Of a stretch of DNA of 64,000 nt, positions 9,054 to 17,760 are shown one piece after another (within the stretch, counting starts at the first letter, position 1; each line of letters begins with the position of its first letter). The notes under the pieces were generated by a model. It saw nothing but the letters and a program-made list of their open reading frames with translations. It did not search any database and was not told the origin of the DNA. Source of the stretch: Desulfogranum mediterraneum DSM 13871 (GTDB lineage: Bacteria; Desulfobacterota; Desulfobulbia; Desulfobulbales; Desulfobulbaceae). The position numbers were made by a program, and so were the translations under genes. The stretch covers positions 1 to 64,000 of the forward strand of contig NZ_AUCW01000020.1 of assembly GCF_000429965.1 (NCBI RefSeq), in the 5' to 3' direction.

Positions 9054-9929
9054 ATGAATACGGGAAAAAGTTCAACTTTCCTGCTGGATGCCGACCTTAT
9101 CACTCTACGGGCAATTGTAGCCGTTGTTGATGAGGGGAGTTTTTCCGGCGCTGCCAAGGTCATTGGAAGGTCCCAATCGGCAGTAAGTTTGCAAATCGCA
9201 AAGTTTGAAGAAAAGTTAGATGTTCGCCTGTTCGAAAGAACAAGCAGGTCGGTAGCTCAGACACCCGCCGGTGAGGTATTCACGGCTTATGCAAGAAGGA
9301 TTCTTGAGTTGGCTGATGAGGCTTTAGCCGCTGTTAGCTCTCCGTCTATAAAAAAGCCCTTACGTATTGGCTTTGCCGAGTATCTGGTCCCACATCATCT
9401 CTATAAACTACTTTCAAGATTCAAGAGGAGATATCCCAATGCGGCAGTTGAACTCAAGCTAGGCGTGGGAGGGGCTCTTTTGGGTGAAATGAAGGATAAA
9501 CAACTGGACGTAGTTGTTGCCGGCCCTGAAGGGGCAGAGGGCTTAATACTCTTTGAGGAGCCACTCGTCTGGGTCGGACCTCAGGATCGGCCTTATGAGG
9601 AGAAAGAGTTGGCATTGATCCTTATGCAACCTCCCTGCAGTTACCGAAAGGCGGCATTTGACGCTTTAGCCAAGGCTGAATGCTCTTGGAATATTGCTCT
9701 CAGCGCAAACTCCATCCAGGCCACCCAGTCTGCCGTTGCAGCCGGTCTAGGCATTTCCGTGGTTCCTCAATCTGCTGTAAGTAAAGATCTAAAAATTTTG
9801 AGTGAAGGATTTCCCGAACTACCGACAACGAGCATTCAGGCCTATAGCAACAATGTCGACTCTCACCCGCTGATTGAGCCGTTTGTCGGCTTCCTCAAGG
9901 AGGAACTAGTAGGAATTGGAGTGAACTAA
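9054..9929 (+). CDS. LysR-family transcriptional regulator
   Basis: About 291 residues. The N-terminal winged helix-turn-helix is clear (DEGSFSGAAKVIGRSQSAVSL, shown in part; RLFERTSRSVAQTPAG), followed by a periplasmic-binding-protein-like effector domain. I prefer the start at 9054, preceded by GAGGTGG, over an in-frame ATG at 9024. Divergent from the ABM monooxygenase gene, which is its likely target. The effector is unknown. Confidence 0.85.
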   Translation: MNTGKSSTFLLDADLITLRAIVAVVDEGSFSGAAKVIGRSQSAVSLQIAKFEEKLDVRLFERTSRSVAQTPAGEVFTAYARRILELADEALAAVSSPSIKKPLRIGFAEYLVPHHLYKLLSRFKRRYPNAAVELKLGVGGALLGEMKDKQLDVVVAGPEGAEGLILFEEPLVWVGPQDRPYEEKELALILMQPPCSYRKAAFDALAKAECSWNIALSANSIQATQSAVAAGLGISVVPQSAVSKDLKILSEGFPELPTTSIQAYSNNVDSHPLIEPFVGFLKEELVGIGVN

Positions 9930-10087
9930 GTCAGGGGAGTAGCTATCTAACAAATTAAGTGATTGACTCTAAGACTGCAACAAGGCGACCGCCCTCTGTT
10001 CGAGAAGTCCAGGCTTCTCTGTTAAATATCAGTCAGTTCTAAGAGTTGAAAATTGGTCTCGATAAATCGAGATTCCACTCCTTCCTT

Positions 10088-10128
10088 GCAACGCCCCTGT
10101 TTGGTAAGGCGTTGCCGTCTTTTTTTTT
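10088..10128 (+). terminator. rho-independent terminator
   Basis: GCAACGCC (10088-10095), 12-base loop, GGCGTTGC (10108-10115), then CGTC and a run of at least nine T. It lies about 160 bp after the LysR stop and 80 bp before the KamA-family start. It could end the LysR transcript or attenuate the downstream gene. Confidence 0.85.
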
Positions 10129-10207
10129 GGGATAGGTGCCCTTCGTCTCCCGGTGCACGGTGTCGTGTTTGCACCTGTCCTTGCAAGAGTTGAAGTTGAG
10201 GTGTTCA

Positions 10208-12001
10208 ATGAAAACTGCGCAACGTGTGCAACAAATTCGAAAAATTATTGCCCTTGACCCGATCATGGAAGCAATTTTACTCACCGATGTATCCTTGGAG
10301 GAAAAGCGGTATAAACTGCGCAGCCATCTCTCCAATCTGCTGCTAAAGATTTATGATAAGACCCACGACATGCCCGCCCTGGAGTGGGTTGTCTTTAGAG
10401 ATACCATCTGGGTATTACGCAACATGCTTAACACCCGCAGCGAAGAGCTGGCTGGTTTTTCTCTACTTGCCTATCTTGATAATCTGCTGCATGGGCGTCA
10501 CCAAGGACCGCCTCCGAGTTCGGGGTTTATCGCTGAACTGCGGCATCTGGTAAAGGGCATCAAGGGATTAACCCATCTCTACACGGAAAAGCGACCGGCC
10601 TTTCTTAAGCATACCGGCAGGACCGCCGCAAAAATGCGATCCACGGCTCTCTCTCAAATGGCGCGGAAGGCAAAGGCCTTTATCGACCGATACCCCTGCG
10701 GTATGGATGACGAGCTGATTCGCGAGCGCAGCAGCAACAGGCAGCACCTGTTTCAATATTTCAATATTACCGATTTGGAGTGGAACGACTGGACCTGGCA
10801 TAACCGAAATATCATCCGCGATCCGCAGGTCCTTGGGAAATTGATCAACCTCTCTATTGAGGAGCAGCAGGCAGTCACCCTAGCCCGGGAGCAGCGTATT
10901 CCCTTTGGGATCACACCGTACACCATGTCATTGATGGATCGGGAGAACCGCGGCAAATGGGATACGGCCATCCGCGCTCAAGTGATCCCGCCCATGCAGT
11001 ACGTTCAGCGGGTCAGCGAATTACGGCAAGACCCGACCTGCAGCAACGATTTTATGGTCGAGGGGGACACCTCGCCTATTGATGGCATTACCCGCCGCTA
11101 TCCTAATATTGTGATTCTCAAGCCTGTGCTGACCTGCCCCCAGATCTGCGTGTATTGCCAGCGGAACTGGCAGATTCAGGATGTAACTTCGTCGGATGCG
11201 GCCCTAGGCGAGAAAAAACTTACGCAGGCTCTGGACTGGATCGACAAAACCAAGGAGATCTCCGAGGTCCTGGTGACCGGCGGTGATCCGCTGATTCTCT
11301 CCGATGACCGGTTGGAGATGATTCTTGGGCGCCTAGCGCAGATGGAGCATGTGGTGCGCATCCGCATCGGCACCAGGACACCGGTGACCCTGCCGCAACG
11401 CATCACCGAATCTTTGGTGCGGACCATCACCCGGTTTCACGAGCCAGGTCGACGGGAGATGGTTATCATCACCCACTTTGAACATCCCACCGAAATCACC
11501 CCCGAGGCCATGCAGGCGGTGCAGCGTTTTCGTCTCTTTGGGGTCGAGGTCTACAACCAGATGGTGTTCACCTACTACAATTCGAAAAAATTCGAGGCCG
11601 CCACCCTGCGCCAACAGCTGCGGCTCATTGGAGTGACGCCCTACTATACCTTCAACGCCAAGGGCAAGGAGGAGACCGACGATTATCGGGTGCCGATTGC
11701 CCGTCTGCTCCAGGAACAACAGGAAGAGGCCCGACTCTTTCCGGGCACGGTGCGTACCGATGAAATTGTGTTCAATGTACCGCGCCTAGGCAAGAACTAC
11801 CTTCGTTCCGGTCAGAATCGGGATATGATCGCCATCCTCCCTGACGGACGTCGTGTCTACGAATTCCATCCCTGGGAGAAGAAAATGGCCCTGATGGATA
11901 CCTATGTGTACACCGATGTCTCCATCCATGCCTACCTCAAGCGCCTCCAACAGGACGGTGAACAGACGAGAGAATACAATTCTATCTGGTATTACTACTA
12001 G
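10208..12001 (+). CDS. KamA-family radical SAM aminomutase-like protein
   Basis: 597 residues from an ATG preceded by TTGAGGTG; a further upstream in-frame start adds 24 unlikely residues. The radical SAM cluster motif CPQICVYC lies near residues 310-317, inside a context (PNIVILKPVLTCP, YCQRNWQ) shared with lysine/glutamate 2,3-aminomutases. The later VLVTGGDPL, IRIGTRTPVTLPQR and YNQMVFTYYN blocks also match. Near the C-terminus, VPRLGKNYL may hold the PLP-binding lysine. The protein is longer than KamA (about 420 residues) because of about 200 extra N-terminal residues rich in charged helices. Likely a PLP-dependent 2,3-aminomutase; the amino-acid substrate is not assignable. Confidence 0.82.
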   Translation: MKTAQRVQQIRKIIALDPIMEAILLTDVSLEEKRYKLRSHLSNLLLKIYDKTHDMPALEWVVFRDTIWVLRNMLNTRSEELAGFSLLAYLDNLLHGRHQGPPPSSGFIAELRHLVKGIKGLTHLYTEKRPAFLKHTGRTAAKMRSTALSQMARKAKAFIDRYPCGMDDELIRERSSNRQHLFQYFNITDLEWNDWTWHNRNIIRDPQVLGKLINLSIEEQQAVTLAREQRIPFGITPYTMSLMDRENRGKWDTAIRAQVIPPMQYVQRVSELRQDPTCSNDFMVEGDTSPIDGITRRYPNIVILKPVLTCPQICVYCQRNWQIQDVTSSDAALGEKKLTQALDWIDKTKEISEVLVTGGDPLILSDDRLEMILGRLAQMEHVVRIRIGTRTPVTLPQRITESLVRTITRFHEPGRREMVIITHFEHPTEITPEAMQAVQRFRLFGVEVYNQMVFTYYNSKKFEAATLRQQLRLIGVTPYYTFNAKGKEETDDYRVPIARLLQEQQEEARLFPGTVRTDEIVFNVPRLGKNYLRSGQNRDMIAILPDGRRVYEFHPWEKKMALMDTYVYTDVSIHAYLKRLQQDGEQTREYNSIWYYY

Positions 12002-12338
12002 AATACCCGCCAGGCGAATCACAGAAGCCCTTCAGCCGCGCCAATCGATCTTTTGGCAATCCTGTCCTGGGCAAAGAGGAACGATTGTCCCCATTCGAGA
12101 CCTGGAACTTTCCTCCCCCGGCGCCATTAAACGTGGTGGCTCGCTCAAGGTCAGGTATCACGCTTCTTCCATCCACCAGAAAATCACCTCGGCTTCGCCC
12201 GACTTTGTCATTATCATCTCTCTCTTTGAGGAGAGAGGTGGCTTCGTTTGTTTGGACAAGATTTACTGCTTTTAAGGTGGGATTTCCAGCGTTGTCGTTT
12301 CGCCATATGAACACCTCCTGGCGGCATCTTAACCGCTC
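12002..12338. other. intergenic region, no gene seen
   Basis: 337 bp between the KamA-family gene and the convergent metallo-hydrolase. Short frames on both strands have no start signals or recognisable products. A small CTCTCTTTGAGGAGAG hairpin near 12220 could act as a weak terminator. Confidence 0.5.
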
Positions 12339-13208
12339 TTAAGTTGATGTCCACTTTTTCTCTACCACCTCAGATGAATATGGCAGCAACTTGAAGCCGG
12401 TGGTGTTACTGGTTATTCTTCCGAGTTTTGGCATGTGAAACCCGAAGAATATCGCACCCGTTTCGGCAGCTTCCGTCAACAGACGGATTCTGGTCTGGAC
12501 CGATTTTTCCGGCATGACGTCCACGATAGGACTCCAGCTGGGGGTTTCCACATGGATTTCGTGGATCAGCGCGTCTCCAACGTACACGAGATGTTCCCCT
12601 CCTGATGTTGCAAGTAAAGCCATATGCCCTGGGGTGTGTCCAGGTGTTTCCACCAATGATATGCCGGGGACTATTTCAGTGTCTCCATCAATCAGTTCGA
12701 CTCTCTTCCGTAATGGTTTCAGAAGGGTTGTGACCATGCCAGTTAGCAGCTTTTGGAAGTCGTCTGACAGTCTCGGAAGTTTTGGTTTCCCGGTCCAGAA
12801 CTGCCACTCTTTTCGGTTCATGAGGATTCTTGCATTCGGGAATAAAGTTGCGCCTCCGATGTGGTCGGGATGGGCGTGCGTTACCAAGACAATGTCGATC
12901 GATGCAGGGCTGATACCGGCCGCTTGCATATTGCACACAAGCTTCCCGGCCTCAGGCAGCATTTCGCCCGCTCCGGTCTCCACCAGAATCTTGTTTTTCC
13001 CTGTATCGATCAGCAGACATGTGTAGTCACTCACCCAAGTTGGCCACTTGTCGATGGATATACCGTACTGAATTAACGCCTTCCCAAGTTCGTTTTCCGG
13101 TGCGTTCGGGAAAAGCAGTGCGCCCGGGTTGTCATAAGCATGCTTACCATCGGTGAAGAGGGTGCATCGAAAATCTCCGATATTGAAATACTGGTATTTT
13201 GATTCCAT
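12339..13208 (-). CDS. MBL-fold metallo-hydrolase
   Basis: 289 residues, starting at an ATG preceded by AGAAGGTGGC; the longer frame to 13238 overlaps the upstream gene. The zinc-binding motif VTHAHPDHIGG (HXHXDH) is present, with further ligands in ETPGHTPGH and a late histidine (FGFHMP). Typical of glyoxalase II-like or lactonase-like hydrolases that bind two metals. It is the last gene of a MarR / flavodoxin-ferredoxin / hydrolase operon, only 10 bp after the preceding gene. The substrate is unknown. Confidence 0.85.
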   Translation of the reverse strand: MESKYQYFNIGDFRCTLFTDGKHAYDNPGALLFPNAPENELGKALIQYGISIDKWPTWVSDYTCLLIDTGKNKILVETGAGEMLPEAGKLVCNMQAAGISPASIDIVLVTHAHPDHIGGATLFPNARILMNRKEWQFWTGKPKLPRLSDDFQKLLTGMVTTLLKPLRKRVELIDGDTEIVPGISLVETPGHTPGHMALLATSGGEHLVYVGDALIHEIHVETPSWSPIVDVMPEKSVQTRIRLLTEAAETGAIFFGFHMPKLGRITSNTTGFKLLPYSSEVVEKKWTST

Positions 13209-13218
13209 GCCACCTTCT

Positions 13219-14040
13219 CTACAGATATAGTTTGCCAACCTGGCTGTTCAGCTTTTCTACCGTTGTTTTGCCCATGGTGAGTTTCATTTGCCATGACTGT
13301 TCCGTGCTGTTGATCTTCAGGTTCCCCTCCGGGCACACAGCAACGCAGCCGAGGCATGCGATGCACGCGCTTGAGTCAACAGTGCCTGATGCGCAATCCA
13401 TGGCACCCGTCGGGCATAATTTTTCGCACATACCGCACTGACAGCACTCGGCTCCGTTTCTTGAAGGTAACTCGGTAATGACTTTGAATCGGAATCCTTC
13501 GAATTCGTCCAATTGATCATCATTAAATGCTCCTTGCTCGAACCCGGAAACCATATCGCCGTCAACTCCCGAAAATCGGCGGAGTGTTGCGCGTACAAAA
13601 TCTTCTGCCAACGCATGTTCACGCTTGTCCGGGCGGTCGGTAAATGCCTTCCACCCCCCCACATTGAATGTATGCTTACCTGGGAATTCTGCGGATGAAA
13701 CAACGATGAAATGCCGCTTTTCAAGAATTCGGGCGGTAGAATAGTGAGCTGGGTGAACCGTAAAGCCTCCATACGTGAAAAACATGGCGCATTTCATTTT
13801 ATTGCCGTCAAGTGTGCCCAGCCAGTCGCGCATCACTTTGGGCGCGCGAAGCGAGTGAACCGGGGCCCCGAAAACAGCCGCATCATATGCCCCGAAGTCA
13901 ATTCCTTTTGCCCTTGCAGCCGGGCTGGTTACATCGCAGAGAGTGGCTTCAGCCCCTTCGAATTCGAGACGTTCCCTGATGACTTCGGCCATTGATCGAG
14001 TGTTATTAGTCGCGGAAAAAAATACAATAGCAATTCGCAT
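13219..14040 (-). CDS. EFR1-type flavodoxin-ferredoxin fusion
   Basis: 273 residues. The N-terminal half is flavodoxin-like: the phosphate loop SATNNTRSMAE is at residues 9-19 and the FGAPVHSLRAP loop follows. The C-terminal part carries two [4Fe-4S] ferredoxin motifs, CCQCGMCEKLCP and CIACLGCVAVCP. This matches EFR1-family electron carriers, which pass electrons between FMN and iron-sulfur centres in one soluble protein. It sits between a MarR regulator and a metallo-hydrolase, so the operon may respond to a small organic or oxidative signal. Partner enzymes are not evident. Confidence 0.88.
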   Translation of the reverse strand: MRIAIVFFSATNNTRSMAEVIRERLEFEGAEATLCDVTSPAARAKGIDFGAYDAAVFGAPVHSLRAPKVMRDWLGTLDGNKMKCAMFFTYGGFTVHPAHYSTARILEKRHFIVVSSAEFPGKHTFNVGGWKAFTDRPDKREHALAEDFVRATLRRFSGVDGDMVSGFEQGAFNDDQLDEFEGFRFKVITELPSRNGAECCQCGMCEKLCPTGAMDCASGTVDSSACIACLGCVAVCPEGNLKINSTEQSWQMKLTMGKTTVEKLNSQVGKLYL

Positions 14041-14058
14041 TGGCTACCTCTAGATGCT

Positions 14059-14073
14059 GTTAGGCAGCCTAAC
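14059..14073. promoter_or_regulatory. GTTAGGC-A-GCCTAAC palindrome, candidate MarR operator
   Basis: Perfect 7-1-7 inverted repeat in the 50-bp gap between the MarR gene and the flavodoxin-ferredoxin gene. Its size and TTAG/CTAA core fit MarR-family operators. It could give the two downstream genes their own regulated promoter. Confidence 0.45.
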
Positions 14074-14090
14074 AACTGGGTTAAATTTTT

Positions 14091-14555
14091 TTAAACCCTA
14101 TTGCTTCTTGCGTTCAAAGCAATGAGTTCATCGAATGTCATTTTGAAATGATCAATTTTTATGGGCGCTTTATTGCCAAAAAATAGACAGAAGTCTGCAT
14201 ATAATCTTTCGTGGTGAAGGGTGTGATGATGGTCAGCCGTCCTCCCGTTTTCCGTGAGCCAAAGGGTGACTGCCTTTCGGTCATCAGGGTTAGCTTCCTT
14301 TCTTACGAAGCCTTTGGCCACGAGCTTTCGTATGCGTTCCGACAGTGTAGGCTTGGAAATTCCAAGGATGCCGGCAAGTTTGGTCAAGCTCCCTCCCTCG
14401 GCTTCGGCAATGGCGGCAATGGTGTGGATTTCCGCAGGGTAAAGGGGGATATCCGTACCAAAACAGACACCCTCTGCATGGTGAGCGTTGACAGTGTCAA
14501 CAAAAGCCAACATTGCAGACAGCATTTGTTCGTATCGTTTTTTTTCATCAACCAT
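14091..14555 (-). CDS. MarR-family transcriptional regulator
   Basis: 154 residues with the MarR winged helix: EGGSLTKLAGILGISKPTLS is the recognition helix-turn-helix and KGFVRKEANPDDRKAVTL is the wing with its conserved DDRK. These proteins dimerise and repress until a phenolic or oxidant ligand binds. It is the first gene of the operon with the flavodoxin-ferredoxin and MBL genes. A perfect AACCCTT-TGT-AAGGGTT repeat directly upstream of its start codon suggests autoregulation. Confidence 0.87.
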   Translation of the reverse strand: MVDEKKRYEQMLSAMLAFVDTVNAHHAEGVCFGTDIPLYPAEIHTIAAIAEAEGGSLTKLAGILGISKPTLSERIRKLVAKGFVRKEANPDDRKAVTLWLTENGRTADHHHTLHHERLYADFCLFFGNKAPIKIDHFKMTFDELIALNARSNRV

Positions 14556-14556
14556 G

Positions 14557-14573
14557 AACCCTTTGTAAGGGTT
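14557..14573. promoter_or_regulatory. AACCCTT-TGT-AAGGGTT inverted repeat
   Basis: Perfect 7-3-7 inverted repeat one base upstream of the MarR start codon, where a bound repressor would block transcription or translation. Its sequence differs from the palindrome at 14059, so they may not bind the same protein. It could also fold as an RNA hairpin over the ribosome-binding region. Confidence 0.4.
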
Positions 14574-14663
14574 ACTAACAATGAAGTCAAGAGTAAAGGA
14601 GAGGAACTTCTCTTATTTCCAAAGAAATAGATAAAAAATTATTAGGCTTCCCTGTTGGAGTGC

Positions 14664-15110
14664 TCAACTTTCCAACCCGCCATAACCGTTTGTTTTAGCG
14701 CCCAAAACAGCTGAGACACCCCGGTGTGCATTGAGAATATCTAGAGCAGTACCCATGATTGCATGGGTCCATGACGACATTGCCTGTTCTGAAAATTCCC
14801 CAATGGCCCCAAGCTTGTCGAGAGCCAAAGCCATCAGGCGATGCATTGCCTCCAGCATGCTGATATCCACCAATTCGTCACAACATGCATGGTACAGACT
14901 TCCCATATGTCCTCGGATCATCATAATTTCTTTGCTCAAAGGACAAGAATATATAGCGTGCCATGACGATGGTTATGTGGCCCACCAGGCCGTCATAGTC
15001 TCGAAGTTGAACCTCCCGCTCCAGGTTCAGATACTGCTTGGCCATCTTAAAAAACACCTCAATGTCCAAGCGCCAGATGGTCCCATATCAGGCCGAGCCG
15101 ACGCAACAGC
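14664..15110 (-). pseudogene. DDE transposase C-terminal remnant, frameshifted
   Basis: Two overlapping minus-strand frames form one broken transposase tail. The upstream piece (about 15110-14920) reads IWRLDIEVFFKMAKQYLNLE, then a region with RDYDGLVGHITIVMARYIF. The downstream piece (to 14664) continues from GSLYHACCDELVDISMLEA. The frame changes around 14915-14940. The order matches the C-terminal DDE region of IS4-superfamily transposases. No start codon or terminal repeats remain; the left edge adjoins another transposase remnant at 15118. Confidence 0.75.
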
Positions 15111-15117
15111 TTGTTAT

Positions 15118-15640
15118 TTATTGATAAAAACTCCAAAGGTGGCTGTTATCTTGACTTAACCTTGCATTTTGAGGGGCAAAATCAGCATTGTAAGGAATCA
15201 TATCCTCCCGGAGTTCAAATCCTTTATGAAATTGATTTTTCTCCCGGTAAACCACCTTCACCCCCAGTTTTTTTTCTATGTCTTCGATATATTCTTCGTT
15301 GCCAACGGCAATGGCTTGTGACCAATTGCAGTCCCGTTGGTGCCTGTCGGCTTTCAGTGCTTCCTCTAACCACCTTGCATTTGCCTCTTTAAGCATAGAT
15401 ACTGAATCAAGTCTGAGAAGCTGAGATAAACGCTTTTAATTGATGATGGCATAGCGTTGTTTTTGGCTTTGTGTTTCGTTTTATCCGCTCCAAGCCCATT
15501 CTGACGGATGTGGCACGATCTCCGTGCGAACCATGTTCAGGTCAATATATATCAGACAGTTAAACAGGTGTGTTCCACTTTGGATGGCCGTTGCATGGTA
15601 GCGGTCTTCCCCAAGGCCCCTTGTCGTTTCTTTCGCCGGT
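15118..15640 (-). pseudogene. REP-associated tyrosine transposase (RAYT), degenerate
   Basis: Read through on the minus strand, the frame gives RYHATAIQSGTHLFNCLIYI, then DLNMVRTEIVPHPSEWAWSG, a TAA stop, a short block, a second TAA, and then NWSQAIAVGNEEYIEDIEKK and ELREDMIPYNADF. These are the characteristic C-terminal blocks of Y1-type REP-associated transposases. The first TAA sits where family members usually have tyrosine (WSGY). The N-terminal HUH motif is missing. RAYTs mobilise short palindromic REP elements; this copy is dead, but REP-like and dRS3-like palindromes occur elsewhere in the window. Confidence 0.78.
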
Positions 15641-15652
15641 TAAACTAATTAT

Positions 15653-16183
15653 TCAAGATACCCTAAATTTTTCCAAAAATTTTCCTCTGTTTATTGAAAA
15701 CGGCATAACGACATCTCCGTAAACGTCAAAAGTTATGTCTGGCCTGAATCCCAACTTTTCTAAAATAGATTTTGAGGGCAGGTTTTCAGGTACAACCGCA
15801 CCGCATATTTTATCTAATTCAAGATCATTAAAACCGTATTCCAATACAGCAAGTGCAGCTTGAAAAGCATACCCTTTCCCCCACACGCTTGGGATTAAGC
15901 CATACCTGATATCAACAAAACTGCTCTCTTTCACAAACTCAAGACCGCAATAGCCAACAGGCTCTACGGGCCTCTTACCGCTCAATATGAAGGTACCGAA
16001 ATTGTGCTTCTGCCAATGATCCAACCGGAGGTTGAACCATGCTTTAGCGTCACTCTCGCTATAAGGTTTTTCAAGCGGTAGATACCTTGTCGTTTCAACC
16101 TTTGATAAAAAATTTTTTACAAATTTAAAATCACTTTTTCGCATAGCTCTAAAGGTTATGTCCGCAGTGCTTGGAAGTTCCAT
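15653..16183 (-). CDS. GNAT-family N-acetyltransferase (RimJ/RimL type)
   Basis: 176 residues. Typical acetyl-CoA fold: ITFRAMRKSDFKFVKNFL at the N-terminus, the central VGYCGLEF strand, the acetyl-CoA loop IPSVWGKGYAFQAA, and VVPENLPSKSILEKLGF near the end. The RimJ/L-like subgroup acetylates protein N-termini or small molecules; the substrate is not evident. The last codons and stop overlap a TATTCAAGATACCCT-type repeat that also occurs near 57720-57853. It lies alone among transposase remnants, suggesting an acquired or mobile neighbourhood. Confidence 0.82.
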   Translation of the reverse strand: MELPSTADITFRAMRKSDFKFVKNFLSKVETTRYLPLEKPYSESDAKAWFNLRLDHWQKHNFGTFILSGKRPVEPVGYCGLEFVKESSFVDIRYGLIPSVWGKGYAFQAALAVLEYGFNDLELDKICGAVVPENLPSKSILEKLGFRPDITFDVYGDVVMPFSINRGKFLEKFRVS

Positions 16184-16719
16184 TTGTCAGTCCCACATAC
16201 TCATATCTAAAGAAAACAAAAAGCTGAAGCATGCAGCGATCCAGCCCTGCTGCTTAAATGTTGGGATCGACACTCTCAAACAGAAGATCAGCAATCTCTA
16301 TCAAGTTCTTCCCTGTTAAGGTGTGGTACACAGAATACCTAACAAAATTCTCCCCAGCCAAAGCCAACATATTTCCACCCGATCTTTACTCCTCGCCTCC
16401 CCCCCGCTGCTCATCCCGGAACAACCGGAAAGGCTTGCAAAGCCTGGCTGATTTGCCTAAAAAGTAACTTGCTGCCCCGCAGGGAGCAGGAGGCACAGGG
16501 CGGCACCAGCAAATACATATTAAGTTCAGACACTTAAGATTTAGCCACGGCTGTAAACATTTTCAAGCGAATACCTGGTTGCTCCTGCTGGAGACCCATT
16601 CTGCCAGGGGCTGCTACGCTTACTGCCGAGCAGGGAAGGGCGACAGGGCGAAGCACGGCGAGCCCTCGCCGAAGCAGGGCCTTGGCATGAGCTCTACCAA
16701 GAAGAGGGAGGGAAAGACG
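16184..16719. other. intergenic region, no gene seen
   Basis: About 535 bp with no convincing frame on either strand. Candidate frames here lack ribosome-binding sites and recognisable motifs. No transposon ends or strong hairpins were noticed. Confidence 0.5.
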
Positions 16720-16911
16720 ATGACTGACCAAGAGAGCAACAAGGGCCGGTTTCTGAGCCGGAAACTCAAACCATGGCACCTGATTGCCCTTGGGCTGCTA
16801 GCCTTGGTGTTCCTTGCTGCGCAGTTTGCGCTCTACCGCAGCAGCGCAGACCAACCGCCGCAGCCAGAACAAAGCAGGAGTGGAGGGCAGGAGCAGCAGC
16901 AACAACAGTAG
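16720..16911 (+). CDS. small single-pass membrane protein
   Basis: 63 residues, start chosen after GAGGGAGGGAAAGACG. Layout: a short basic N-terminus (KGRFLSRKLKPWH), one hydrophobic helix (LIALGLLALVFLAAQFAL), then a tail ending in six glutamines. The basic side faces the cytoplasm, so the Pro/Gln tail is probably periplasmic. No family recognised. An in-frame upstream ATG at 16687 is possible. It precedes another unknown gene on the same strand by about 280 bp. Confidence 0.55.
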   Translation: MTDQESNKGRFLSRKLKPWHLIALGLLALVFLAAQFALYRSSADQPPQPEQSRSGGQEQQQQQ

Positions 16912-17189
16912 GGGAGCGAAGGGCAGCCCAAAGCGACCAAGCCATCCAGGACGGTGGAGCAACCTGGAGCGGCCTGGAGCGGCCTGAAGCAGCCACAGGG
17001 GTAAGCAGAATCAAGAGGACCCTGGATTATGCCCCTGGAGCAGGGAAAAAAAGTGCTTACCTGTCCGGCTCAATTTGGTAAAGATACCAAGATGCTGCCA
17101 TCCAGGCGAGCCGGCAGCGGCGATGGTCTGGTCCAGCTTGTTCTTCTCGATGCGACCACAGGATTAATTTGCAACAAGGGAGTCTCCCC

Positions 17190-17579
17190 ATGAATATCAG
17201 TTATGATTTTGTCGTTCCTACAGCCAAAGAGTATACCAAGGCCCTGAAGGCCGTCAAAAAACAGATCAGTGCGCAGCAAAAAAGCATGCTGGAACGCCAC
17301 TTCAGAAACCTACACCACACCGCGAGCTTTGCTCAGCTGGCCCAGGCCATGGGGGCGGAGGAGTACCAGCAGGCCATTGACAGCTACAACCAGCTCGGTC
17401 AACTGCTGGGCGATCAGCTGGGCATGGGCTATCTGGAGAGCGTTTCCCGGCCAGGCGAGCCCTTCTGCTGCAGTGCCCTGGGCAGCGGCAACCCCTATCG
17501 CGCCGAGGATGCAGAGTACCAACTGGTGATGCACCGCGAGCTGGTTGAGGCGATCTGGAAGCTCAAGTGGTTCAAGTAA
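17190..17579 (+). CDS. hypothetical protein
   Basis: 129 residues with ATG after AAGGGAGTCTCCCC. It is soluble, helical and rich in Gln, Ala and Leu (HHTASFAQLAQAMGAEEYQQ), and ends in WKLKWFK. The Phe-Ala-Gln-Leu-Ala-Gln pattern with PYRAEDAEYQLVMH suggests a compact alpha-helical fold. I do not recognise a family. Codon use and GC content resemble the following phosphatidyltransferase gene, supporting real coding. Confidence 0.6.
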   Translation: MNISYDFVVPTAKEYTKALKAVKKQISAQQKSMLERHFRNLHHTASFAQLAQAMGAEEYQQAIDSYNQLGQLLGDQLGMGYLESVSRPGEPFCCSALGSGNPYRAEDAEYQLVMHRELVEAIWKLKWFK

Positions 17580-17760
17580 GGGAGTGGGGGGCGTAGCACA
17601 GTGGCGGCCACAACCCTCGCTCTCCCCAGATGAGGTCCTGAATCAGGTGAGCGGGTAATAAAAAAGGGCAGAGAAAGAGCTGCCCCCCGTAGCCCCCAAG
17701 GGGTCCCCATGGGATCCGGTGATAATTGCAGCAGAGCCTCTTTAGTGGTATGTAGAGAGG

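Noticed and set aside
9931-9945. GGGGAGTAGC as a manganese (yybP-ykoY) riboswitch
   Set aside because: Only the first box matches; the second conserved box and the four-way fold were not found, and the downstream gene is not a typical target.
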